This document shows positions 1 to 12,000 of a DNA stretch of 64,000 nt, in pieces. The first letter of the stretch is position 1, and every line of letters begins with the position of its first letter. The translations under genes and the position numbers were made by a program. Origin of the DNA: Lumbricus terrestris (Eukaryota > Annelida > Clitellata > Crassiclitellata > Lumbricidae); assembly GCA_949752735.1 (NCBI GenBank), contig OX457046.1:35912294-35976293 (forward strand). Reading direction: 5' to 3'. Below the pieces are notes generated by a model, which was not told the DNA's origin, made no database searches, and worked only from the letters and a program-made list of their open reading frames with translations.

Positions 1-453
1 GCGGCCACTCGTTTTCACTGCAACTTGTAAACGCTACGGTGTCTGCTTCGCCTACCTACAGAAGATATTTTCTCTGAGTTTCTTTGCTCAATACGAATGT
101 TGTGCATCGAACGCCCGCGGTCTGTACGTGCTGCGTGCTGTGAAAGTCAGTCACGTAGGCTACATGTAACAATCTACCGTCGGCCGACTATATTTAGATA
201 GGCAAATATTGATCGTATATGATGGCTAATATATATGTAGTTGTATGATATTTTCAACTACATATATAAGTCATCACTCGTTAGTTATATGATATTTTCA
301 ACTACATATATATATACAATACAATACAACTATATATATATATATCATCCCAGGCTAGAAGAGTTGTAGCCTACTTGCAGCTGCTACTTAGGCTTCGAGC
401 AGATGACGCTGCCCGTCTTTCCCACTTGTTTCTAGGTCAAGCTCATGACGGAT

Positions 454-472
454 GGGGGGGGGGGGGGGGGGG
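454..472 (+). repeat. Poly-G run (19 G)
   Basis: This is an uninterrupted run of 19 guanines followed by more G-rich sequence. Such runs are prone to length error in sequencing, so nearby reading frames should not be trusted. Confidence 0.9.
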
Positions 473-1269
473 AAGGGTGGGGGGTGGAACGAGGCCTCTG
501 GTTGGGATGAGATACTACGCCAGCAGTATCCATCCGCAATGCAACACACCAGCAGGCTGCAGCAGCTGGCCTGTTCCTGTAGTTCCCCGGAACTTTGATT
601 GTGATCTGGTGTCAGGTCGGGTGTACCTCCGAGGGGTTTATCTTGAAGTGGCGCTATATAAATTTACGTTTACGGCTGGGAGAACGACCACTTGCTCTGC
701 TTGGACAAAACAATTATCTCGGGCAACTTGCCTGCTATAGTGGCCCTGAATACAGAATCAATATGACCACATGTAATGTAAATCTTCGAGAATTTCTCAG
801 CGCCCACAAAAGCCACGTCACGGAGACCAGCTTATTCACCGGCGCTAAATGGAACCATACAGGACCCTTAAGGGGGTCATATCACAGCTAAAAGGGCAAA
901 CTTCCCCACTTTATTCTCTCTTCTTCCCCAATCGCACCTGTTGGTTTTTACATTCCAACTTCACGTTCCATTCTCACAAGTCTTCGAGTAGGCTTATATC
1001 ATGTATCAACATTTCCTATAATTATGCACATCATTACATACAAACTTTAAGCATTTTGGAACATGGCTATCCGATAGTTCTAAAAAGGATATAAAAATGA
1101 AGCTCAAAATGCAAGCGTGTACGGATAACGTACAGATGAACATGTACGGATAACGTACAGATGAAACCTAAGCGGAAAACTAAACTAAACGTAAACAGAC
1201 TTCTTTTATGCAAGATGTTGCCTAAATCTGGTAATAGAACGGTGGTCACTTTCCAATGCCACAGGTCCA

Positions 1270-1560
1270 TCAAAATTCATTCATTCATTGAAAAATTTCT
1301 ACAGCACCTCTTCAACGGAACTACTCAGAAACGCTCCGGACTCTCGCATGGCAAAAAAATTAGGTTTTAATTGAATATAAACTGCTTCAGCAAGAGCCCC
1401 AGAAAGCACATGCAGCTCCATGTGAAAACCCATTCCAGACCACTGGGCCCACCATGGAAAAGGCTTGATTCTGCATGGTAGCAGTTCGTGTGAATCGAAG
1501 AGCACCGAACGTTTGTGAGCAATTGAGTGAGCAACTGAAGATTCACCGTGGGCTACCACC
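1270..1560 (-). mobile_element. LINE 3' end fragment (minus orientation)
   Basis: Read on the minus strand, it encodes a decayed version of the reverse-transcriptase C-terminal signature (G-P-x-x-W-N-G in one frame). It then passes into the tail ending in GAAGAGGTGCTGTAGAAA and a short ATGA microsatellite. The same tail occurs at many places in this window. The open frame here is a remnant, not a gene. Confidence 0.55.
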
Positions 1561-2576
1561 AGATACTTTAACTAATAACCTGCTTACCAAACACTTGTGC
1601 TAATGCACAGAAAAATATATATCAAAATTTATTCAAAATCCAAACAACTTCTCCGTTCTGTTTACTAACGAATTAGCAGCACGTGGCATCTCAAAACAAG
1701 TCTTCTCACGTAGACTTCGACAAAACGAAAACAATTTAAATCGAGCAAAGTTAACTGGATGTTAAAAGAACTCGAACGTTTCTCATACAAAACTAATTCT
1801 TTTCTCACAATATACAACTATACTCTGCGCGCATATTGTATCGTATCTAAAAATGTATAGAGCGCTTCTTACAGCATAAACTAATTTAGCATAGAAGCCC
1901 TGGGTAAAAGAAACGTCTTGAGTGAGCGAGAGGAAGTGGGGAGAGCCAAGACATGAGCTTAGCCCGTAGAAGATAGGGAAGGCCATTCTACATAGAGGGA
2001 CCTATCACAGCAAATGCCTGGCTTTTAGAGAAGGCACACTGAACAACGAGGGGCAAAAAGGTCAAGACAGTTGGTAGAGCACAAGAGGCAAGCAAATGTT
2101 ACAGAGAGACGCTTTAATACGCATAGAGTCAGGATGCTTGGGGACAAGACCAACTTGGGGTTTGGACACCACAAGGATGATCTTGTACTGGATCCAAGCA
2201 GCGATAGGGAGCCAGTGCAAGACTTCAGCCATACAAGAGGAAATGTGAGAAAACCAAGGCGTGCTACAAAGGTATATATATCGTCAGTGGCACATTAAGA
2301 ACTTTCTCAAAACTACACAATGGATTGATTACTCGATACTATTACGAGCTCGACATAAATTATGGCAGCATTGCAATAATCGACACGGATTTGTACAGGG
2401 CAACAAGATAACGCTAGACCCGATTCTCAGACTTCATTGTGCAATCAATTCTAGACGAAAAAAAAACTCCGACGAAGTAAGCAACAAGTCTGCTCAATAA
2501 TAACAAAGTAGCTGTAAAAACAAGAAGCAAAAGCAGTGGTGCAACAAACAGTTTTCGTTCAAAAACCTACACAAAC

Positions 2577-2582
2577 TTTATT
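2577..2582 (-). terminator. Candidate polyadenylation signal for calnexin
   Basis: This is the first AATAAA on the minus strand after the calnexin stop at 3,958. It would give a 3' UTR of about 1.4 kb that is AT-rich and full of TA and TG microsatellite (3,520-3,850). No transcript evidence is available. Confidence 0.3.
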
Positions 2583-3499
2583 ACGAAACTGCCAACTCGA
2601 GTCCGTTCATCCTCTAAGATGTAGGATACAAATACGCCGATTAAATTGTACATCAGAACCTTCTTCTTTTAAACGACACATTGCAGTAACGTGAATGCTT
2701 TTCGAAATCCACCCATGAATCCAAAATTTTCATTGACTTCCGATTCAGGTGTCGCAAATAATTAAATCTGAATGAAACCTAAAATATTCCTAAGGGGTTT
2801 AAAAGAAAAGTGCATTAACATGAAAATCAAATATCAAATTCTTGAAAAGCAACATCAATACTACGCCCAAAGCATTATTTATACTTGTATATATTTCAGA
2901 GAACAGACTGCACAAAAACTGCAACCGATAACGCTTAGAAATCAATTCCAGAAATTTAAAAAAAAGAAAGGGTTATGCACACTGTGCAAATTATAAGCCA
3001 GTCAGTGGCATATTGAAAATTTTTGCAAACATGTTCCATGACTGAAAATGGCACTTCTCTGAATTAACTATAGAATTTTTAACCAAATTTATGAATGCTT
3101 TGACCGTTTTTAAGGACACAATATTCTACAAGCTCCAGAGATTTCAACATTTTTTTTCTCAAGTTCTATATGATATTTTCAACTACAAGATATGCTGTAA
3201 AACAACAAATGCTGCACCATGCAAGTGCACCATAAAAAAAATTAGCTCCAGTATTGGAGAAAAACAACTTCCGTTTGTTCTAAAGAGTACATTCAGTTTT
3301 TCAGAGAAATAGCTACAACTTTGAGAGAATTAAAACTTGTAATGATATAATAGCATTCTCAGTGGAGTTAAACCAACGTATATGGCTCAAGAACAATGAA
3401 ATAACTAAAGTATCCTTACATATAAACACTTTGTACAAACATATTATGCGCAATAAACAGCATACATTGTTTGCACAAGAACATATATGTGCACCCAAA

Positions 3500-3850
3500 C
3501 ATTATAAACATATAAATTCTAAATATATATATATAAATATATATATCATATACACATATGCATATATGTATACACCCATACATTCTAAAGATGTTAAATT
3601 CACTTGTGCAATTCAAGAGCATCCTTGGAGTGCTGCACATATATAAACACACAAAAGCAATACCAGAATCAACTGTTTTCATGTGCATGCATAAATATAT
3701 ATACATATATATGCATAGCGGAAAATACATAAACAACAATGTATATCGCAGTCTGTATAGCATACTCAGTATGTATGTACCCCACGTCTTTATGTGTCTG
3801 TATATGTACGTATGAATGTATGCGTCTGTGAGTGTGTGTGTTGGTTCGTG
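3500..3850. repeat. TA/ATAC and TG microsatellite in the calnexin 3' UTR region
   Basis: Low-complexity TATA and CATA repeats run from about 3,520 to 3,720, followed by a TG-rich stretch near 3,825-3,865. Several open frames cross it on both strands, but they are microsatellite translations rich in Tyr, Ile, His and Thr. Confidence 0.8.
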
Positions 3851-3957
3851 CGTGTGTATCTGAGCGTACCACAATACACCATATTCTTGAATAGTTGTAT
3901 TCTTCTTTGTTTTGGACCTCGTGACGACAAAACAATAGAACGCTGGAGAATGCGTCA

Positions 3958-6045
3958 TCAGTTGTCATTGTCGCCGACCGCGTCCTTCTTTGACTTCTTC
4001 TTCCTCTGCTTTGGCCTGTAAAGACACGACAACATCAGCTGGGCTGCTGAAAATGGCATCAAACAGTGCCACAGAAATACCCAAGTCCATACCACACGTC
4101 CACTTACAAACTGCACTGTAGCCAGATAAATGTAAATGTACACGTTTTTTCCAGATACCAACCGTAAGTGGCCTTGACAGTGCCAAGTTTTCAATGAATT
4201 GATCGGGCAAGATCCTTCACCACCGCTTGCCCTTTTCATGGGGTGCGGTGTTGTAGGGGTATTTTCGGTGCCTTGGAGCCGGAAGGATGCGGGTTCAAAT
4301 CCGTCTCAAGCTGCCACATTGGGACCCTGAGCAACTCCTTCACTTGCAATTGCTCATGCGCTTCGGCGTGAAACTCCGACTCAGTGTCCAAGATGTAGTC
4401 GAGGGTGCCTCTGAGTAGAAATCTTGAAGGGGTGCCATAACAAGTGCTCATACATACGCCATTTAATGTAATGCGATTAGCAATTTTTATAGCGCCGCTC
4501 ACAGCGATTCTGAGGAATCATTCAGTATCGCTACCAGTGCAAAAGTAGTTCTCCAGAAAAACGCTTTAACCCTATACACACCAAAGTGTAGCAAATGGTA
4601 AGGGCATCCTATACTCTCAGTCGGTAAACACAGTATCCAAATGTATCCCACTTGCAGGATGTTAGGACTACTCACTGGATAAAATTCCCTGCTACAGTGT
4701 CATCCAACGCAAAGTCAATTTCATCATGTAGCATTAATTTATATAATTGGTTTCGAACGTACTTGTCAAACAACGGGCCACGGCCAGCCGATTCCTTGTC
4801 TCCGGCCTCCTCATCATTTGCATCCTCCTCCTTTGGCTTGGCCTCCTCAGAATCGCTTGATTTCTTTGCATCCGTGCTCTGCAAACAGAGGTTATGGAAA
4901 CAGAGGTTGTGCAAACACATCAGCAAATCAATGGATACATTAAGAAATGAATTACAAAGTCAACACATCTAGAAATGAAACTCACTCAAATCACCATCCA
5001 ATATGACACAACCAATACAAATAGATTTTTTGAAGGATGCTACATAAAGTCTGTAGAATGAATGAATGAACTCAAAGGTTATGGAACACAAAGAGAGTAT
5101 TAAGTGATTGCCTATCCAATTCTTGCGTTTCATTTGTTTTTAATAAGTCTAGATTATCAGCTAATGTGGTTGATGCGAGATACATTCTGTCCTCTTCTCA
5201 AGGCCAGAGGGGCAGACAGAAAAAATGTCTGTTTTCCCTAATTTTTTGGTTTCCGATGGACATAGTCACAAAACACATAGAATTAATTTTAGAAACATAT
5301 GAAATTATCTATTTCGGGATCTGGAAACCGGCAAATAAGCCTCTGCTCAAGACAATGCCATGGGAGAAGCTGCCACAACAATTGCCTCCAGTCTAAAGCA
5401 TGTATTCTTCTGACAGCCTTCTCAAACCCAGTAAATAGCGATTGGTAAATGTACACCAGACACCCGCAAAGTGGTGAGTTCGAAGTGCAAGTCTTTTCAA
5501 AACAATTGACTTCGCTTAGGCTATGGAGCAGGCCCTTAACAAACACGTGCAAAGGGCAAGTCCTTAACATACACTACAACTACGAGGGGTAAGTCTTCAC
5601 CATACAACTGCAATGGGCAAGTCATCGACACACACTTATAACTCCATCTCTATCTACATCTGCCATTCGCATACTTGCTTGGCCGAATAGTGTGGCTAAT
5701 TATCCGTATTCCGAATAGTAGAAAATGCTATTCAGTATGACTCCAATTGACGTAAACACATCCACTTCGGTTAATCGATTGTTTTTTGAATATCACAATC
5801 TGGAAGAAAAAATTAATCGAAAAAATGCAACTGACTTCACTCGTTGCTTCTAAGTCTCCTTTCGTTGGTCTCTTCGACGGGGAACCAGTCGGTTCTTTTG
5901 CCGGAGAACGGGGTGGTTCTTCCGCTGCTGGTTCATCCTCATCATCCGTGGATCGCGTCTGTTCCGCCTGATCCTCCTCCTCCTCCCCAGCGTTCGAGTC
6001 GGCCGATGGAGCATCCGTTTTCTTGCGTTCCGCAACCTCGTCCGG
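3958..6045 (-). CDS. CANX: Calnexin exons 19-21: acidic cytosolic tail
   Basis: Exons: 5,836-6,045; 4,763-4,878; 3,958-4,015. The tail is rich in Glu, Asp, Ser and Pro and includes S-P and K-R-P sites that kinases could use. The last exon encodes a lysine-rich cluster ([11 protein letters not shown]) and then eight further residues, D-A-V-G-D-N-D-N. Lysine thus does not occupy positions -3/-4 from the end, unlike classic di-lysine retrieval signals. Confidence 0.85.
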
Positions 6046-9000
6046 CTGCAAGTCAACAAATATTCAGATTTTAGTAAAGAAATTTGTAAAGCATCAAGTA
6101 CCGCTGATGTAATGATAATCCCTTAACCCTATACCGACCGAGTGTATAGATATTGTTTATTTTTATTTATTGCACACACACACACACGTCAAACAGTATA
6201 AACATGACTCAATAAACAGAGTGCAATAGGAATCAGGAAAAGCTAACAGCTTATACAACCCTGCCCCTAGCTCCAAGACTATTTTTAGTGCAAGTTAATA
6301 TTAATAGTTAATTACTTAATTAATTATATCCCATACTACTTGCTACACTTTGTTTCGTAAAGGGTCAACCTATCCTGAGTGGGCAGCCATGGGTATCGAG
6401 TGTTAGCAATGTTATGTTCTTAGTCACTCGCAAAACCGCTATTTTCACAATGACTGGTCAGGTTGAATGTGCATTGGAGTAGTTATCTCGAAGAGCAGTG
6501 CTATATAAATGCTCCGAATGAATGAGGATAATGCAACTTCTGATGTAAGGCAACAAACAATAGAATACGATGAGAGGAGAACTATATAGAAACCACGATT
6601 CCCATATTCTAAATATATCACATCATATCCATAGATTCATTATGGTACCTATCAGAGAATGGCTAAATTGAGAGGCGCTCTCAGCATAGAAATTCCAAGG
6701 GCAATGCTTTAAACAATGGGAGACTTATGAGGAAACACAAATAACTAGTTTCAGCCATATGTAGTGAGGGAAGAGACTCTAAAGACAACATCATATAGAG
6801 GTGCTAGCACATAACGATAAATCTTCCATGGTTAAAGAAACTCCAAAAAACTGGCAACAAATTTTAACAACTAAAATCCCCAGAGAAACCGAGAAGTGCC
6901 CTAATTCCAACATAATTCCGTACCTTTGACGGTGACATGCAGCAGTACGCCACCAGTAAGACAATAGGCAAAATGACGACTACAATGATCACAGCCCACA
7001 ACCACGGTCGCTCGTGAGTCGCATCCATCACCGACTGCACCACGCCACCCTGTAAACGAGGACGACACCACAATTACGCAAGGCATCGCAACATGAAAAC
7101 ACCTGCTGAAATGCTTTATCAAAATTTTTACACACAATTGTTAGCAACGACAATGTGGCAAACAGTCTGATCTGGTAGATCTATATAGATGAATAAAATT
7201 ACATGTCTACAGCAAGCATTTTTATTTAATTATATAGTTGAGTTGGCTCAGAGGAGCAGAAAAACTGAATGCTAATTTCTGTCCTGGTGGAGATTTGAAA
7301 CCAAAACCTCCCCAATGACAGTGGAAAATGCCTACCACTAAACAATTACATGCCTGAGAACAATCATGTGGTCGAGTACATTAAAAGGTACATAAAAGCT
7401 AATACAGAGATTTCCATAATCATGTTTAACAAGCAACTACAAAAAGCATTCAAACTTATAATAATGGCTAGGGTGAATCCAACAGAACGCAGCAGGCACG
7501 TTCATACATTATTCTGAAACGCATGCAATTCCAAACCCCTCGGATGGTCATTCAGTTACAATCTTTCGTAATAAACCAGCCACCAGAATCTGACATCTTA
7601 CAACTGGGCAACAGTTATGCACAATGATATTAACCTAAAAAACAACAGCTAACAACTAGCTCTGCATTCTCATTGCCTTACGTTACTATTAAGCATATAC
7701 TAAATTTCACTCTCACATGGAAAAGCATCATCCGATACTACACAAGTCCTTCACTTGCAATTGCTAAGCGCTTCGGCGTGAAACTCCGATTCAGTGTCCG
7801 CGCTGTAATCTGAAGCGCTTCTGAGTAGTAATCTTGAAGGGGCGCTACAACAAGTGCATATACAAAAGACAGTTTTGAGTGGACGACTTCCTGAAGGTCC
7901 ATGAACAGCGACCATTCTCGTGGGTGGGGATTGAACCCATACCATCAGCGTTACAAGACTGCATTCTGACCAATCAACTACCATACCCCAGACAACACCA
8001 TCACCACCTAGTGGTCACTTACAGAAAACGATCCGGCTGCCTCCTCAGTGGACTTGATCCCCCAGCTGTCAGCGGCCCATTGGTCAGCGATCGCCTTATC
8101 GTCCGTAATAAGGAAATTGTCAAAGAGAATGTTGTCCGACATTGACCACAGCTCTAGACCGACGGCACCCTACAACAAAACAGATAGTTCTGCAATATTA
8201 GTGGTCACTTATTTATATAGCACCTCTTCAAGAAAAGTCAACAGAGGTTCTCCACACCCAACTGTACTTGCAAGACAGTGATTAAGCAGAAAACTACAGC
8301 TTTATTGCAATATTTATAATAAAAACTTACGTTTCATTTAAGGACCCATGAATCACATATTTTCAGTGAAATAGCATTTTGAATTATGGTAAAAGTGGCA
8401 CAAAATGTTTAATCATGACGTCCACATTAGCCTATTTATGACTGTACTAGTTACTGTTGTATCCCTAGATAATTATAGTCCTCTGAATTATGGTAAAAGT
8501 GGCACAAAATGTTTAATCATGACGTCCACATTAGCCTATTTATGACTGTACTAGTTACTGTTGTATCCCTAGATAATTATAGTCCTCAATTGTGCATTTT
8601 GATTACATTACAATTAAATTCTGTTCAGACCTGAACGTCAGTGAACCGTAACAGTTAACATATTTTAGCTAGCAAATATGATGTTTAACAAAATAAACAG
8701 TAGCCTATGGTAAAATAAATTTTCATAAATGACTTTTGCTGATCAACTTTCCAAGGGGGAAGGGTAGAAGCTCATTAGCACGTACACACGCGCAGTTGCA
8801 CAAAATGTACGAGATGCAACAGGGGTTTGAAGGATCGAAAATATGACTTTGTGTATGTGATATATGGAACCACAAGACCCCATACAGAAACTTTGCAGGT
8901 CACTAGTTTCATTGCTCCACTTCAAGTCACTTACCTTTTCTCACTGGCTATCAGAAATCTCGATATATCTGACTGATTTTCACAGGTAACAACTACAACT

Positions 9001-12000
9001 GAACCTCAGATTCACATTTCTAAGCTAATGCTAATAAAAGTTCTCTGAAGTTGATTAGTCAGAGAACAAACCAGATTCACATTACGGGGCCCCTTATTTA
9101 TCTGCAAACAGGTCAGTAACTATTCTGCAATTAATCAAAGATGATTAAAAACTCACAATGGAAGTCATTTTGTATGGTTCGAGGTCTTCAAAGAAGCCTG
9201 GATTTGGAATGATTCGCGGACTCCACTTTCCCTAAAAAAGAATGACAGTATACAGCCACATCTTAACAACACAAAAGTAATATTATGACTAGTACTGCTA
9301 GTAATCGAAATACAAGTATTAGCCATAGCAGGCCATGGGGTTGGTCCTCTCCAATTGCTCAATTTGGTAAAATAGGCGTTGTGATGCCTTGTTCTGACCG
9401 TATCGCATCGTAACTCATAACTTATGGGGTCAGACTTCAAGACTGGCATTGTGAAGCTGCAGGTTGGTGTTTACTTATTTTAACAATAGTCTTTGTTTAA
9501 TTTCAAGATGACACAATGCAGCATGATTACAATTCAGTGTTAAACAGACTACAATTCATAGTGTTAAAAACATGAACCATGCCAATGCAAGACAGAACAT
9601 CGGTTATTTATAGATACCTTGTAGTTGGGATTGTCGACTGTTGGTGCATACCACTTTCCCTTGTACTTAGGATTCTTGGTCTGCGGCCGTTTCCATTCTC
9701 CACAGCCAGGACCACCCTCGCACTTAGCATTATCTGTCAGAAAACATGAATTTTGTCTTTTCTCAAACGTCAAATTTGGATAACTGTGTAAAACGTGACA
9801 CTTCAAATACTTCAAGAAGCCCATAAAAAGACCGCAGTGTTTACTCTTGACAGTATGTTACTGCTGTACTCATAACGCTGCTGGTTTTGGGAATACATAT
9901 CAAGCAGCACCAATAGTATTGGGGCCGTGCTTTAAAGCAGATTAAATTTGGGATCCATGCCTCAAGTTGCATACAAGTATTCTCTATGCAATATTTCACA
10001 ATAAAATGAAACATGCTTTAATAACAAAATCTCAGTATATCAATACTGCTATTACTCATTGATTGGAATTAAAGACATAAATGGGAACTTTGAGGCGAAT
10101 AATTCGAGGGAACCAGTTCACAAAGAAGCATCAACAAAGTGCCGATAAATGACAAACAAAACTCTAAACTTAGCAACTCCAATAGTCTTGCAATATAATA
10201 AGGTTTGCAGGAGATCATGTATCAACAGCACAGCTATGGTTCCCAACTTTGCAAATATCTAACTAATTATGGCAAAACTGCTGTACAAAGCACTTGATCT
10301 CTCTATGTGATGTTTGAGCCAAAGTCTCTCATTATAATCCTTAATCTATTGACAACGGGTGACTCACTTATCATAGGAGGTTCCCATTCACCATCCATGT
10401 CCTCATCCCTGGAAAAAATACAATAATGCATGTATTCTCAAGCATATTGACATTTCATTCCTTTATGTAGCATCAACACAGGGCAAGACAAAATCAATGT
10501 CTTAACGTGCTGTCTTGCTACCTAACCTAATCTAATCTAAATCACCGTCACCAGAATGCACAAATCATCAACTGATAATTGTGTATGCATACGGACATTT
10601 ATATAGCACCTTACAATAACCTCACGAAAGTGCTTTGTAATAACTGTGCTAGTATTGTTCATTCACTCCTTCGTTGTTTGAATAGAAATTAACCAACAAA
10701 ATAGCATTCACAATAGACACTGCTAAGCTAATGCAGATGCATATGGGATGGACCAAGCTGTCACAAAAGATACAGCATTGATAGCGAACTAGATTTCAAG
10801 AATTCAGATATAGAAGCATAAAAATGGTATCACTCTATTTGAAAGAACAACTATCTATTGAAATACGTGGTTCTATGTCAAAAGCTTCTCAAAGTCAAAT
10901 CAGCCTTTTAATAAGAATAATAATCACGACAATTTATACAGTGCCATAACACAGTCATGCCGTTACAAGGGTGCCTTCCTCCCTGGCAGGACACATGTAA
11001 AATGAGTGGGCACTTAAGTGGCTTCCAAGACTTCAGTAATGAGATCATGAAACTTGTACTGTCATGTATACATCAATGGTATTTACCGCAGCTTATCAGA
11101 GAGCTTGTCAAATAAACATGAAGATTTCACATCATCATCATTTTAAAGCAAAAATTCAGAAGTGGTAGAAAAGTGTGCAAAAATGAAATCCCACCAGTCA
11201 GATGGTTTCTCCGCTGAAGGATCTGGAATAAGTTCCGGTTCATCATCCAGCCAGCCTTCTGGTTTTTCCGCATCTGCATCATCGATCATCTCTGGCTCCT
11301 TTTCATCCCTAAATAAACCGGACAAAAGGTTGGTTGCTTAATTCTTAAATATTTACTAACCAATTATGTTAGACATTCTCAATATACAACCCATGACAAA
11401 AAATAGGTATAACCAGCTCACATAAACTGTTTCCAAAGTAATTTCTTCTAGAATGTTTGTTCACACAAATTACACTTGTAAATGCAGTTTACTACTGAAC
11501 GCTAATTATGAATATTAAAAATAATAATCATAAACAGAATTTCATGCACTGACAAATAAAAGAACCAGCTTAAATGGTGATCGAAAGTTGATCAATTCAA
11601 TAATAATCTTTAGATTAGTGAGGAGATCGTAAAAAGGGCAATAAAAAGTCATTAAGTGACCCAATTCTAAGTCACAAACGACTTACTTTTATAACACATC
11701 TTCAAAATTTAAAAAATGTTATGTCAACTAACCAATCTTCTGGCTTCACCGCATCTGGATCAGGAATTCTAGAATTAAAACAAAAACACATTTCTCAATA
11801 AACATACAAACACATTGTTCAATACACCACACATACTTCAGAAGGACGGTTCTTTAATTCAGCTAATACAAAGTCTCGGATCTATTGAAAATCATGTCAG
11901 AACAATCGCTGATCAAAAGTCGCTTATATATCTATATAAAATGTGGTAAAACGCAACCGTACTCTATTTCTCATTACTGCCCTACGAACTACTATATAAT

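Larger units (their letters stand above)
1..2570. other. Intergenic DNA beyond the calnexin 3' end
   Basis: No convincing gene was found on either strand. The open frames are short and lack conserved motifs. The stretch holds TA-rich microsatellite (about 295-345), a 19-base G run, a short sequence at 771-837 that recurs near 45.65 kb, and a LINE 3' fragment at about 1,270-1,560. Confidence 0.6.

Noticed and set aside
3416..3958. 180-codon minus-strand frame after the calnexin stop
   Set aside because: Rich in Tyr, Ile, His and Thr from TA and TG microsatellite; it lies in the calnexin 3' UTR region.
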